In this document: piece by piece, positions 22,889 through 31,308 of the stretch
Layout: each line of letters begins with the position of its first letter
Numbering within the stretch: the stretch's first letter is position 1
From: an uncultured Actinomycetes bacterium
GTDB taxonomy: Bacteria; Actinomycetota; Acidimicrobiia; Acidimicrobiales; Acidimicrobilacustridaceae
Direction: 5' to 3'
Assembly (NCBI GenBank): GCA_937927725.1
Contig: CALBSE010000025.1
Coordinates: 1-38,354 of the forward strand
Length of the DNA stretch: 38,354 bases
Translations under genes and position numbers: made by a program
Notes under the pieces: model-generated
Databases searched by the model: none
Seen by the model: only the letters and a program-made list of their open reading frames with translations
What the model was told of the DNA's origin: nothing

Positions 22889-23644
22889 TCAGGCTCCGAA
22901 GCTCTTCATGCGATCGATCACCGAGTCTGTGGTGGGCGATTGCATGTCGTCGACAACTTTGCCGTCAGCGAGGAAGACAACACGGTCGGCGTAACTCGCA
23001 GCGAGAGGATCGTGCGTGACCATGACGATGGTCTGCGAGAACTTGTCGACTGCGGCGCGCATGAATTCAAGAATTTCTGAACCGCTGCGCGAATCGAGAT
23101 TGCCGGTCGGTTCGTCGGCGAAAATGATTGCCGGCTGGCTTGCCAGTGCACGAGCAACGGCGACGCGCTGCTGTTGTCCCCCAGAAAGTTCGCTCGGACG
23201 ATGTGACAAACGGTCGCTAAGGCCGACGGTGGCGATGATGGTGTCGAGCCATTCCTGATCAGGGGCGCTTCCGGCGAGATCCATGGGAAGGGTGATGTTC
23301 TCGAGCGCAGTAAGAGTCGGCACGAGGTTGAATGCCTGAAAGACGAAACCAATCGTGTCGCGGCGCAAACGAGTGAGTTGCTTGTCGTTGAGTCCGCTCA
23401 AATCGACATCGCCAATGAAGATCCGACCCGAGTTGATGGTGTCGAGTCCGGCAACGCAGTGCATGAGGGTGGACTTGCCGCTACCCGATGGACCCATGAT
23501 CGCGGTGAACTTGCCTCGCTCGAATGAGACGCTCACGTTGTCAAGGGCGGTGACGAGGGTGTCGCCGGCTCCATAGACCTTTGTGACGCTCTCAGTATGA
23601 GCAGCAGTGGAGGTGGCGGCGGGGGAAGAAGTAGTCGTTGTCAC
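22889..23644 (-). CDS. ABC transporter ATPase of the MacB/LolD family
   Basis: 251 residues from GTG 23644. The frame stays open upstream, but the longer version would reach into the peroxiredoxin gene and has no support. After a Thr/Ser/Ala-rich start of about 20 residues comes a complete ATPase: Walker A GPSGSGKST, Q-loop VFQAFNLVPTLTALENITLP, signature LSGGQQQR, Walker B IIFADEPTGNLDS and the switch histidine in MVTHDP. It powers the FtsX-like permease encoded one base downstream. A TAGCCT box 7 bases before the GTG and the absence of a ribosome site suggest a leaderless transcript. A 26-base palindrome lies between this gene and the peroxiredoxin gene. Confidence 0.93.
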   Translation of the reverse strand: MTTTTSSPAATSTAAHTESVTKVYGAGDTLVTALDNVSVSFERGKFTAIMGPSGSGKSTLMHCVAGLDTINSGRIFIGDVDLSGLNDKQLTRLRRDTIGFVFQAFNLVPTLTALENITLPMDLAGSAPDQEWLDTIIATVGLSDRLSHRPSELSGGQQQRVAVARALASQPAIIFADEPTGNLDSRSGSEILEFMRAAVDKFSQTIVMVTHDPLAASYADRVVFLADGKVVDDMQSPTTDSVIDRMKSFGA

Positions 23645-23651
23645 GGGCGAA

Positions 23652-23657
23652 AGGCTA
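23652..23657 (-). promoter_or_regulatory. -10 box TAGCCT of a probable leaderless transcript
   Basis: On the minus strand TAGCCT is followed by seven bases and the GTG of the ABC ATPase gene. No ribosome site is present. Confidence 0.45.
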
Positions 23658-23673
23658 GGCCGTTGACGCGCAA

Positions 23674-23699
23674 AGGGGACAGGCAGCTGCCCGTCCCCT
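23674..23699 (-). terminator. 26-base near-perfect palindrome between peroxiredoxin and ABC exporter genes
   Basis: The arms begin AGGGGAC and end GTCCCCT around a central GGCAGCTGCC. The only mispairing in DNA is one A/C position, which becomes a G-U pair in the minus-strand RNA, giving a nearly continuous stem. It begins 24 bases after the peroxiredoxin stop and lies 16 bases upstream of the proposed -10 of the ABC ATPase gene. It lacks a U-tract, so it could be a factor-assisted terminator or an operator over the -35 region. Confidence 0.45.
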
Positions 23700-23723
23700 C
23701 TGACGAAGTGAACGACCGGTTTT

Positions 23724-24359
<636 letters not shown>

Positions 24360-24451
24360 TTTTCTGAAGCCTCCGTGGCTTGAGAGTGGGTGGGGGCGCC
24401 ATCATGCCCGACCCACGCACAAAAGTCGACCCCGTAGGTCGGGAATTACAG

Positions 24452-24463
24452 ATTCTCCAGAAT
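24452..24463. repeat. Small inverted repeat after the CDF transporter gene
   Basis: ATTCT-CC-AGAAT is a perfect 5-base-arm repeat 4 bases after the transporter stop codon. A second one, CGACC-CCGTA-GGTCG, follows at 24428-24442. They may end the transporter message or control the peroxiredoxin gene; neither has a U-tract. Confidence 0.25.
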
Positions 24464-24466
24464 TCC

Positions 24467-25429
24467 CTAGTGGGGACGGCCTTCGAGGCCTGACCACGGA
24501 TCATCGGAACCACCGAGTTCTGGCTTCACGACATCGGGCTCGAGGAAGATTCGCCTCGCGGCGGGCACTTCGGCCCGAATGGCGGCTTCCACTTCGTCGA
24601 TAGCGACGGCGAGTTGGGCCATCGTCAGCGATCGGTCGAATTCGACCTTGGCCGCAACCAAGATTTCGTCGGGGCCGATGTGTTCGGTGCGCAGCGAAAT
24701 CAGTTCATTGACGACAGGTGACGCAGAGATCGCATCGCGAATCGCGTCTTCGTCGACCTCAGTGGCGGACTCTCCGATGAGCAAACTCTTCATCTCTATC
24801 GAAAGGATGATTGCGATGATTCCAAGAAGCGTGCCGATGATGATGGAGCCAACGCCGTCCCAGGCGCCGTTTTTGGTGAGGACCGCGAGCCCGACTGCAA
24901 CAAGCGCAAACGCGAGTCCAATGAGAGCTCCGGTGTCTTCAAGGATGACGACGGGTAATTCGGGCGATCGCGATCGGCGAATAAACGAGAACCATGACCC
25001 GGTGCCTTTTGAAGGGCGGGCTTCATGGAGAGCGGTTCGGAACGAATTCGCTTCAAGAAGGATCGACACCACCAAAATGCCGATGGCCCATTGCGGCGAT
25101 TCGATCACGTGTGGATGCAGAACTTTTTCGACACCTTCATAGATAGCGAACATCGCACCGAGTGTGAAGAGAACAATGGACACGACAAAGGCCCAGAAAT
25201 AACGCTCGCGGCCGTAACCAAACGGATGTTTGCGGTCAGGGGCCATTCGCGATCGTTTGCCGCCAAAAAGTAACAACACCTGATTGCCGGTGTCGGCAAC
25301 CGAGTGGATGCTTTCGGCCAACAGCGAACTCGAACCGGTGAAGATGAACCCGATGAACTTGGCAATGGCGATGCCAAGGTTGGCGATCATCGCTGCGATA
25401 ACAGCTCGGGTGGAACCTTCGGTCGACAT
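24467..25429 (-). CDS. Cation diffusion facilitator (CDF) metal transporter
   Basis: 320 residues with about six membrane helices in the first two-thirds and a cytoplasmic domain from about 215. CDF proteins export Zn(II), Mn(II) or Fe(II) in exchange for protons. Visible marks: LAESIHSVADTGNQVLLLFG with His42 and Asp46, HPFGYGRERYFWAFV, a metal-site region ILEDTGALIGLAFA (Glu164, Asp165) and WDGVGSIIIGTLLG. The pattern, with LAESIHS and LLEANSF, is closest to the SLC30A9-like branch. The C-terminal domain holds EVDEDAIRDAI and the ferredoxin-like fold LVAAKVEFD. It follows the pyrophosphatase gene after 23 bases. The metal cannot be fixed from sequence. Confidence 0.9.
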   Translation of the reverse strand: MSTEGSTRAVIAAMIANLGIAIAKFIGFIFTGSSSLLAESIHSVADTGNQVLLLFGGKRSRMAPDRKHPFGYGRERYFWAFVVSIVLFTLGAMFAIYEGVEKVLHPHVIESPQWAIGILVVSILLEANSFRTALHEARPSKGTGSWFSFIRRSRSPELPVVILEDTGALIGLAFALVAVGLAVLTKNGAWDGVGSIIIGTLLGIIAIILSIEMKSLLIGESATEVDEDAIRDAISASPVVNELISLRTEHIGPDEILVAAKVEFDRSLTMAQLAVAIDEVEAAIRAEVPAARRIFLEPDVVKPELGGSDDPWSGLEGRPH

Positions 25430-25452
25430 CGGTTTCGTGTGGTCCTGACGTC

Positions 25453-25944
25453 TTAGTGATTACCGGGTACGTAACGCGCGAGCGACGCTTCGATCTCGGT
25501 CCATGCTGCATCGCGACCTTCGAAATCGCCGACATCCGAGAACTTGCCGGGTTCAAGGTCTTTGTAGATCGAGAAGAAGTGTTTGATCTCGGCGAGTGTT
25601 TCGGCGGGGATGTCAGCGATGTCGATGGCATCGCGCCAGCGAGGTTCGCGGTGGTGCACGCAGAGGATCTTGGCGTCGCGGCCTGCATCGTCGGTCATCC
25701 ACATCACGCCTACAGGGCGGACGTGAATCCAACATCCGGGGAAGGTCGGGTCTTCGGTGAGTACCAGGACGTCGAGGGGATCGCCATCTTCAGAGAGCGT
25801 GTCGGGGATGAATCCGTATTCGGTCGGGTAGGTGGTGGCGGAGAAAAGACGACGATCGAGGCGAATCCGGCCCGTTTCGTGGTCGATCTCGTACTTATTG
25901 CGGCTGCCACGGGGGATTTCGATGACGACATCGATGGTTTCCAT
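25453..25944 (-). CDS. ppa: Soluble inorganic pyrophosphatase
   Basis: 163 residues, the typical length for a prokaryotic family I enzyme. It hydrolyses pyrophosphate to two phosphates and so drives biosynthetic reactions. The active site is complete: VVIEIPRGSRNKYEID, YPTEYGFIPDTLSEDGDPLDVLVLTEDPTFPG (the D-G-D-P-L-D metal motif), DDAGRDAKILCV, and KHFFSIYKDLEPGK with the catalytic Lys and Tyr. It diverges from the dehydrogenase-like gene and is followed at 23 bases by the metal transporter gene. Confidence 0.97.
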   Translation of the reverse strand: METIDVVIEIPRGSRNKYEIDHETGRIRLDRRLFSATTYPTEYGFIPDTLSEDGDPLDVLVLTEDPTFPGCWIHVRPVGVMWMTDDAGRDAKILCVHHREPRWRDAIDIADIPAETLAEIKHFFSIYKDLEPGKFSDVGDFEGRDAAWTEIEASLARYVPGNH

Positions 25945-26016
25945 TTCGTCATTCTGCCCGGTTCGCTGCCCGTCCGAGGAAGGACGCGTTCGGCGACTGT
26001 GCGAGACTCACCGACC

Positions 26017-26910
26017 GTGACTACGCGCAAACTCACTTCGACCGACGGATTCGTCGTTATTGATCTCGATGATGCCCCGATGGCGGTTGGCATCGTTCGT
26101 TCTGCACCCAAAGTGCTCGTTGACGGAGCAACGTGGCTCGCACGCTCCGAGACGTACCGCTACGCATTTTTTGGCCGCAAGGTTTCGGGCGCTTCAGCTG
26201 CAGTGAATGCTCCGGTCGATGCCAAGGCGGAGGCAATTGAAGCGTTCGCCACAGAACTTGCTGGCGACGCATTTCCTTCGGTGCACCTCAGTGCAGGTCG
26301 AGGAATTTCCGCTGACGATCTCGCCGGTCTTCGTGCCCGTGATCCGCGCCCCGATGCGTGGTGGACAGATCGTGATTCCTTCACCGCTGCCGGCGTTGTG
26401 GCTGCGGCAGACCGAGCCCTCGGCGGACTCTCTGGACGCACCGTCGCAATAGAAACGTTCGATGCGATGTCATCATCGCTCGCTGAACTTTTCCGCTCGG
26501 CAGGCGCAACCGTCGTTGAACCCGATGTGTCGGAAGACGCAAACGCAGTTCTGCACGCCGATGTTGAAGTACTGGTTGTCGGATCAAAAGTTGGGCTCAT
26601 CGGTCATGTAAATGCCGACAACGTGAAAGCACGCTTCATCGTTCCGAGTGGCCCGATGCCGGTCACTGCGAAAGCCATTGCTTCTCTTGGCCGGGCCGGA
26701 GTTGTCGTCCTGCCTGATTTCGTCACGACATCCGGACATCTCGCAGCATGGCCGGTCGATGGCTCAACAACTGATGCGGCGACGCTGGTTGGCGATGCAA
26801 TTGCTCAGATCATTGGTGCTCCGAACGGCCCGCTTCTTGGTGCCTGTGAAATCGCCGAAGCATTTCTCTCAAGTTGGGCAACCGTTCCTTTCGGTCGTCC
26901 GATCGCCTGA
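26017..26910 (+). CDS. Degenerate Leu/Phe/Val dehydrogenase-like protein, probably not an active dehydrogenase
   Basis: 297 residues from GTG 26017 (another in-frame GTG lies at 25999); the frame is open further upstream but would run through the ppa gene. The order of segments follows leucine dehydrogenase: LARSETYRYAFFGRKVSGASAAV matches the catalytic-lysine region, HLSAGRGISADDL the Asp region, SFTAAGVVAAADRALGGLSGRTVAI the start of the NAD domain, and GHVNADNVKARFIVPSGPMPVTAKAIASLGRAGVVVLPDFVTTSG the C-terminal core. The catalytic residues are gone: Arg48 and Ser60 replace the two lysines, Gly stands for the Asp, and IETFDAM replaces the glycine-rich NAD loop. The frame is clean and conserved-looking, so it is a pseudoenzyme rather than a pseudogene. 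The photolyase gene follows after 5 bases. Confidence 0.72.
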   Translation: MTTRKLTSTDGFVVIDLDDAPMAVGIVRSAPKVLVDGATWLARSETYRYAFFGRKVSGASAAVNAPVDAKAEAIEAFATELAGDAFPSVHLSAGRGISADDLAGLRARDPRPDAWWTDRDSFTAAGVVAAADRALGGLSGRTVAIETFDAMSSSLAELFRSAGATVVEPDVSEDANAVLHADVEVLVVGSKVGLIGHVNADNVKARFIVPSGPMPVTAKAIASLGRAGVVVLPDFVTTSGHLAAWPVDGSTTDAATLVGDAIAQIIGAPNGPLLGACEIAEAFLSSWATVPFGRPIA

Positions 26911-26915
26911 TCATC

Positions 26916-28310
26916 ATGGCCTCAACGTCGGGATTGGTGTGGTTTCGACGCGACCTTCGTCTCGATGACAACCCTGCGTGGTCGGCAGCAACATCTGAAC
27001 ACGGTCAGGTCACCGCGCTCTTCGTCGTTGACCCATCACTCTTTGATCGTGCGAGTTCGCGTCGAGTAGCGCGACTTCTCGGCGATGTCGCGGCACTCGA
27101 TATGTCGCTTTCTGAACATGGTGGCCGACTCCTCGTCCGTATCGGTGACCCACGCGGTGTGGTTGCTGAAGAATCACGGCGACTTGGTGTCACCGCAGTT
27201 CATGTCAATCACGACGTCACGCCGTATGCGACCGAACGCGACGAAGCAGTGCAGAGCGCTCTCGATGCGAATGGCATCGAATGGGTGCCCGAATGGGGAA
27301 TCTTGGTGCACGAACCTGGTCAGATTCGTACGAATGCTGGTTCGCTTTCACAGGTGTTCACGCCCTTTTTTCGTGTGTGGGAACGCACGCCATGGACGCC
27401 TTGGCCAACTTCGGGTGATGCTGTCATAGCGAACGATCCTGGCGACGCGCTTCCGGTGGTTCACGGCGACTACCCCGTTCTCGATGGAGAATCCGGTGAA
27501 GCCGCGCTTCCCGGAGAACGTGGCGCGATTGCACGTCTCGACCTTGCGGTGGAGCGCGCTGATTCCTACGACGATGACCGAAATACGCCCTCAGTTCTCG
27601 GTACATCACAGTTGTCGATCGACTTGCGATTCGGAACCCTTTCGCCGCGTCGTGTCGCCCAGGTCGTCGGTGAATCGACAGCGGGACGTGCAGCGCTCGT
27701 CCGTCAGCTCGCGTGGCGAGATTGGTACGCACATTTGTTAATCGGAAACCCGACTCTTGTTGAGCAACCTATGAAACCGCAGTACGCGGCGATTCAGTGG
27801 AGGCAAGACGACGAAAGTTTCAATGCATGGAAGAACGGTCGCACGGGTTATCCACTCGTTGACGCCGGAATGCGTCAACTCCGCGAAACCGGTTGGATGC
27901 ATAACCGAGTGCGCATGGTTACAGCATCGTTTCTCGTAAAGAACTTGCTCATCGACTGGCGGCGCGGCGAGCGCTATTTCCGCCACGTGCTACTCGATGC
28001 GGACGTTTCTCAGAACGTTGGAAACTGGCAGTGGGTCGCGGGAACGGGTCCAGACGCGTCGCCGTACAACCGTGTTTTCAATCCCGTTCTCCAAAGTCAA
28101 CGGTTCGATGCGAACGGTGACTACATCAGGCGCTGGGTCCCTGAATTGGCGAACCTCGGTGCTTCGGCGATTCACGAACCGTGGGCAACTGGTCCACTCG
28201 AACTCGCTGCGGCCGGTATCGAACTTGGCAGGGACTATCCCGAACCCATTGTCGATCTTGCGTTTAGCCGCGGTCGCGTGCTCGACGCCTACGGAGCGGC
28301 AAAGCGCTGA
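26916..28310 (+). CDS. phr: Deoxyribodipyrimidine photolyase (cryptochrome/photolyase family)
   Basis: 464 residues from ATG 26916, 5 bases after the preceding stop. Photolyases split UV-induced pyrimidine dimers using blue light and FADH-. The N-terminal antenna domain starts LVWFRRDLRLDDNPAW and includes VTAVHVNHDVTPYATERD and SQVFTPFFRVW. The FAD domain has LRFGTLSPRRVAQ, QLAWRDWYAHLL, GRTGYPLVDAGMRQLRETGWMHNRVRMVTASFLVKNLLIDWRRGERYF and the signature NVGNWQWVAGTGPDASPYNRVFNPVLQSQRFD. This is the pattern of class I CPD photolyases. The antenna pigment cannot be told from sequence. It is probably cotranscribed with the dehydrogenase-like gene. Confidence 0.95.
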   Translation: MASTSGLVWFRRDLRLDDNPAWSAATSEHGQVTALFVVDPSLFDRASSRRVARLLGDVAALDMSLSEHGGRLLVRIGDPRGVVAEESRRLGVTAVHVNHDVTPYATERDEAVQSALDANGIEWVPEWGILVHEPGQIRTNAGSLSQVFTPFFRVWERTPWTPWPTSGDAVIANDPGDALPVVHGDYPVLDGESGEAALPGERGAIARLDLAVERADSYDDDRNTPSVLGTSQLSIDLRFGTLSPRRVAQVVGESTAGRAALVRQLAWRDWYAHLLIGNPTLVEQPMKPQYAAIQWRQDDESFNAWKNGRTGYPLVDAGMRQLRETGWMHNRVRMVTASFLVKNLLIDWRRGERYFRHVLLDADVSQNVGNWQWVAGTGPDASPYNRVFNPVLQSQRFDANGDYIRRWVPELANLGASAIHEPWATGPLELAAAGIELGRDYPEPIVDLAFSRGRVLDAYGAAKR

Positions 28311-28313
28311 GTT

Positions 28314-28616
28314 TCAGGAAGCGCGGGCAGCGTCTTGGACAGACCGGCGACTAATCGAACGAGGGGAGTGGCCGGCAGCGGCGCGCTCTTCTTCGTTTTC
28401 TCCGCCCCAAAAACCATTTTCACGGTTGTCGCGAGCCATCTCACGACATTCGAAATTCACCGGGCAGGCCGCACACATTGCTCGGGCAGTTGCTTCACGA
28501 CGAACCCGACGCTCTGGTCGCTCGCCAGCAATGCCAAAGAAAAGGTTCGTGCGGCCCTTGCACGAGGCGTGATCCATCCATTCGGGCCTAGCGACTGCGA
28601 GCAACATGGATTCCAT
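28314..28616 (-). CDS. WhiB-family iron-sulfur transcription factor
   Basis: 100 residues. The four cluster cysteines are Cys19, Cys48, Cys51 and Cys57, in the WhiB spacing C-x2-C-x5-C for the last three. GFWGG at 68-72 is the invariant turn, and a basic C-terminal tail (SPRSISRRS) may contact DNA. WhiB proteins carry a redox- or NO-sensitive [4Fe-4S] cluster and act with the principal sigma factor. A strong AGGAG lies 5 bases before the ATG. Three inverted repeats stand in the 66 bases upstream. It meets the photolyase gene tail to tail with a 3-base gap. I cannot say which WhiB subclass it belongs to. Confidence 0.93.
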   Translation of the reverse strand: MESMLLAVARPEWMDHASCKGRTNLFFGIAGERPERRVRREATARAMCAACPVNFECREMARDNRENGFWGGENEEERAAAGHSPRSISRRSVQDAARAS

Positions 28617-28627
28617 CTCAACTCCTG

Positions 28628-28682
28628 GGTTCGTGAACCGAGTGACGTCTTCGTCATGAGGTGTAACCGAATTTAGCGCTAA
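28628..28682. promoter_or_regulatory. Three inverted repeats in the whiB / cobA-hemD intergenic region
   Basis: GGTTC-GT-GAACC (28628-28639), TGACG-TCTT-CGTCA (28643-28656) and the perfect 10-base palindrome TTAGCGCTAA (28673-28682) stand in a row upstream of whiB. The last overlaps a possible minus-strand -10 (TAAATT). They are candidate operators for whiB. Confidence 0.35.
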
Positions 28683-28761
28683 CTATTCCAACCCCGGCAG
28701 GAAACCTTCCCGAAACGGCTGTGACCTTGGGCATAAGGGGTTTGAGGGCAGGCCTTCCCCC

Positions 28762-28767
28762 TAGGCT
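28762..28767 (+). promoter_or_regulatory. -10 box TAGGCT of a probable leaderless cobA-hemD transcript
   Basis: TAGGCT is followed by CAGACG and the GTG at 28774; no ribosome site is present. TTGAGG at 28742 is a possible but closely spaced -35. Confidence 0.5.
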
Positions 28768-28773
28768 CAGACG

Positions 28774-30309
28774 GTGACCGTGTTTCTCGTCGGAGCTGGG
28801 CCGGGTGATCCGGGATTGCTAACGCTTCGCGGCGCCGAGGCACTGGCGATGGCCGATGTTGTGGTCTACGACCGGCTTTCGGTGGGCGCACTCCTCGAAC
28901 TCGCCCCGCCCGAGGCCGAGCGAATCAGCGTGGCCAAATCGGCTGGTTCGGCGGTTTTGCCCCAGGAGGACATCAACGCCTTGCTGGTGGAAAAGGCCAA
29001 ACAAGGCCTGACCGTCGTCCGCCTCAAGGGGGGCGACCCGTTTGTTTTTGCCCGTGGGGGAGAGGAAGCAGCAGCCCTTGCCGCTGCGGGCCTTCACTAT
29101 GAAGTCGTACCGGGGGTGACCTCAGCGATTGCCGTTCCGGCCTATGCCGGCATCCCCGTGACTCTGCGCCACTCGTCAACGTCGTTCACGGTTATTACCG
29201 GCCACGAAGATCCCGACAAGAGCGACGAGGTCAATTGGGAAGCGGCAGCGCAATTGGGCGGGACCATCGTGATCCTGATGGGGGTTGGTCGACTTCCGAA
29301 GATCGTTGATCGTTTGTTGGCCGGAGGGCTCGCTCCCGATACACCGGCGGCCGCAATCCGATGGGGTACCCGGCCCGAGCAACACACGGTGCGGTCGACG
29401 CTTTCAGCGATTGCACGCGAGCCGTTGGCCTCTCCAAGCGTGATCGTCGTGGGCCAGGTCGCGGCAATGGATCTTTCATGGTTCGAGTCACGTCCGCTTT
29501 TCGGAAAGAACGTCATCGTGACTCGGCCGCGCCACCAATCTTCGGTTCTTGCCGACCGACTTCGAGACGAAGGTGCCAACGCGCTCATCGTCCCCACCAT
29601 TGAAATAGTTGACCCGCTCGACGAAGGCGCAGCGTTGAGCGCGGCGGTTGAAAAGTTGTCGTCCTACGACTGGGTGGTGTTGACATCTGCGAATGGCGCA
29701 AAGCGATTCTGTGAGCGCCTGCGCGACGGACGCGACCTCGCCGGCGTGAAGATTGCAGCAATTGGCCCGGGAACTGCAGAGGTTCTGGCTGATTACAACC
29801 TTGTTGCCGACTTGGTTCCCGAACGATTCATCGCGGAATCACTTCTCGAGGCATTCCCGCTGCCTCAAGAAAACGATCAGCGCCGTGTTCTCCTCGCGCG
29901 AGCTGCAGTTGCGCGAGATGTCCTACCCGACGGATTGCGCGAGTTGGGTTGGCGTGTCGATGTTGTCGATGCCTATCGAACGATTCCGGTAGCGCCGACC
30001 GACACTGAGCGTGAACGAATCGTCGGTGCCGACATCGTCACGTTCACTTCATCATCAACGGTCGAGAACTGGGTGGCGGCCTTTGGAACCGACACGCTCC
30101 CGAACGCTGTTGCCTGCATCGGCCCAATCACAGCCGACACGGCACGTCGAGCTGGACTTCGGGTTGACGTGGTCGCCGATGTTCACACCATCGACGGCCT
30201 CGTCGATGCCCTTATCGATCGGGCTGCCCACCCAACGGCACCGAAGAAGACGACCATTCGACGTTCCCGTCGTGGCCCCCGATTCGGTCGCCAACAGCCG
30301 CGTGCATAG
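28774..30309 (+). CDS. cobA-hemD: Uroporphyrinogen-III C-methyltransferase / uroporphyrinogen-III synthase fusion
   Basis: 511 residues. Residues 1 to about 240 are a SUMT: VFLVGAGPGDPGLLTLRGAEAL (SAM loop), VVYDRLSV, VVRLKGGDPFVFARGGEE, VPGVTSAIAVPAYAGIPVTLR and VILMGVGRLP. This half methylates uroporphyrinogen III to precorrin-2 for siroheme and B12. Residues from about 245 are HemD, which closes hydroxymethylbilane to uroporphyrinogen III: GKNVIVTRPRHQSS, YDWVVLTSANGAKRF, IAAIGPGTAEVLADY and TFTSSSTVENWVAAF. A basic tail of about 25 residues (TTIRRSRRGPRFGRQQ) ends the protein. The fusion puts both reactions on the same intermediate in one chain. The start is GTG and probably leaderless; hemB follows after 11 bases. 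Confidence 0.95.
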   Translation: MTVFLVGAGPGDPGLLTLRGAEALAMADVVVYDRLSVGALLELAPPEAERISVAKSAGSAVLPQEDINALLVEKAKQGLTVVRLKGGDPFVFARGGEEAAALAAAGLHYEVVPGVTSAIAVPAYAGIPVTLRHSSTSFTVITGHEDPDKSDEVNWEAAAQLGGTIVILMGVGRLPKIVDRLLAGGLAPDTPAAAIRWGTRPEQHTVRSTLSAIAREPLASPSVIVVGQVAAMDLSWFESRPLFGKNVIVTRPRHQSSVLADRLRDEGANALIVPTIEIVDPLDEGAALSAAVEKLSSYDWVVLTSANGAKRFCERLRDGRDLAGVKIAAIGPGTAEVLADYNLVADLVPERFIAESLLEAFPLPQENDQRRVLLARAAVARDVLPDGLRELGWRVDVVDAYRTIPVAPTDTERERIVGADIVTFTSSSTVENWVAAFGTDTLPNAVACIGPITADTARRAGLRVDVVADVHTIDGLVDALIDRAAHPTAPKKTTIRRSRRGPRFGRQQPRA

Positions 30310-30312
30310 GCT
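30307..30312 (+). promoter_or_regulatory. Possible internal -10 box TAGGCT in front of hemB
   Basis: The TAG stop of cobA-hemD forms the first half of TAGGCT, identical to the box at 28762, and the hemB ATG lies 8 bases beyond. This may give a second, leaderless start for hemB-hemL. The spacing is slightly longer than in the other cases. Confidence 0.3.
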
Positions 30313-30320
30313 CTGCGCCA

Positions 30321-31304
30321 ATGAGTTTCCCCCAACGCCGACTTCGTCGCCTTCGCCGCACCCCGGCACTCCGCCGTTTGGTTGCTGAAACGCGACTGAC
30401 GCCCGCCGATCTCATCGCGCCTCTATTTATTCGTGAAGGAATCACCGAGCCGCAGCCGATCGCTTCGATTCCTGGCGTTGTTCAGCACACGTTGGGTTCG
30501 CTTCGTGCCGAAGTTGCTGACCTCATTGGTCTTGGAGTTCCCGGAGTCATTCTGTTTGGTGTTCCCGAGGTGAAAGACGACATCGGTTCGGGAGCCTGGG
30601 ACCCAGATGGCATCGTTCAGGTCGCGTTACGCGAATTACGCGACACGTTCGGTGACCGAGTCGTCCTTCTGTCCGACCTTTGCCTCGACGAATACGCCTC
30701 CCACGGACACTGCGGTGTCCTTGATGGTCGGGGCAGTGTCGACAACGACGCAACCCTTGATCTCTACGCCAATGTCGCCGTTGCACAGGCAACCGCAGGT
30801 GCTGACGTTGTTGCCCCTTCGGGGATGATGGACGGCGCCGTTGCCGCGATTCGCGATGCGCTCGACGAAGAAGACTTTGTTGAGACCGCGATCATGGCGT
30901 ATTCCGCAAAATACGCTTCGGCGCTCTACGGGCCTTTCCGAGACGCGGTTGATGTGACTATCGAAGATGGCGGCGATCGCAAGGGCTATCAGCAAGACCC
31001 TGCGAACGCGCGTGAGTCGCTCGAAGAAATCCGTCAAGACATTCTTGAGGGTGCCGACATCGTCATGGTGAAACCAGCGATGTCGTATCTCGACATCATC
31101 GCTAGAGCGCGTCAAGAGGTCGACATTCCGATGGCCGCGTATCACGTGTCTGGCGAATACGCGATGGTGAAAGCAGCAGCCGAACGCGGATGGATCGATG
31201 GCGATGCTGTCGCTATCGAACAACTCACATCAATCCGACGCGCAGGTGCCGACATGGTTCTTACGTACTTCGCGCGCGACGTCGCCGAACTTCTCAACGA
31301 TTGA
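30321..31304 (+). CDS. hemB: Porphobilinogen synthase (delta-aminolevulinic acid dehydratase)
   Basis: 327 residues. It condenses two 5-aminolevulinate molecules to porphobilinogen. The two Schiff-base lysines are Lys197 (MAYSAKYAS) and Lys251 (MVKPAMSYLD). The metal site reads LCLDEYASHGHCG, with Cys121, Asp123 and Cys131, so one of the three zinc cysteines is Asp; I recall this form from other actinobacteria and do not treat it as odd. PLFIREG, APSGMMDGAV, GYQQDPANARE and AYHVSGEYAM are all family marks. It lies 11 bases after cobA-hemD and 4 before hemL. Confidence 0.96.
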   Translation: MSFPQRRLRRLRRTPALRRLVAETRLTPADLIAPLFIREGITEPQPIASIPGVVQHTLGSLRAEVADLIGLGVPGVILFGVPEVKDDIGSGAWDPDGIVQVALRELRDTFGDRVVLLSDLCLDEYASHGHCGVLDGRGSVDNDATLDLYANVAVAQATAGADVVAPSGMMDGAVAAIRDALDEEDFVETAIMAYSAKYASALYGPFRDAVDVTIEDGGDRKGYQQDPANARESLEEIRQDILEGADIVMVKPAMSYLDIIARARQEVDIPMAAYHVSGEYAMVKAAAERGWIDGDAVAIEQLTSIRRAGADMVLTYFARDVAELLND

Positions 31305-31308
31305 GCTC

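Noticed and set aside
25456..26016. A long upstream extension of the dehydrogenase-like gene
   Set aside because: It lies over the ppa gene on the opposite strand and matches nothing; the recognisable protein begins near the GTG at 26017.
30681..30716. Asp in place of one zinc cysteine in HemB
   Set aside because: The C-x-D ... C form of the metal site is, to my knowledge, common in actinobacterial HemB, so it is not novel.
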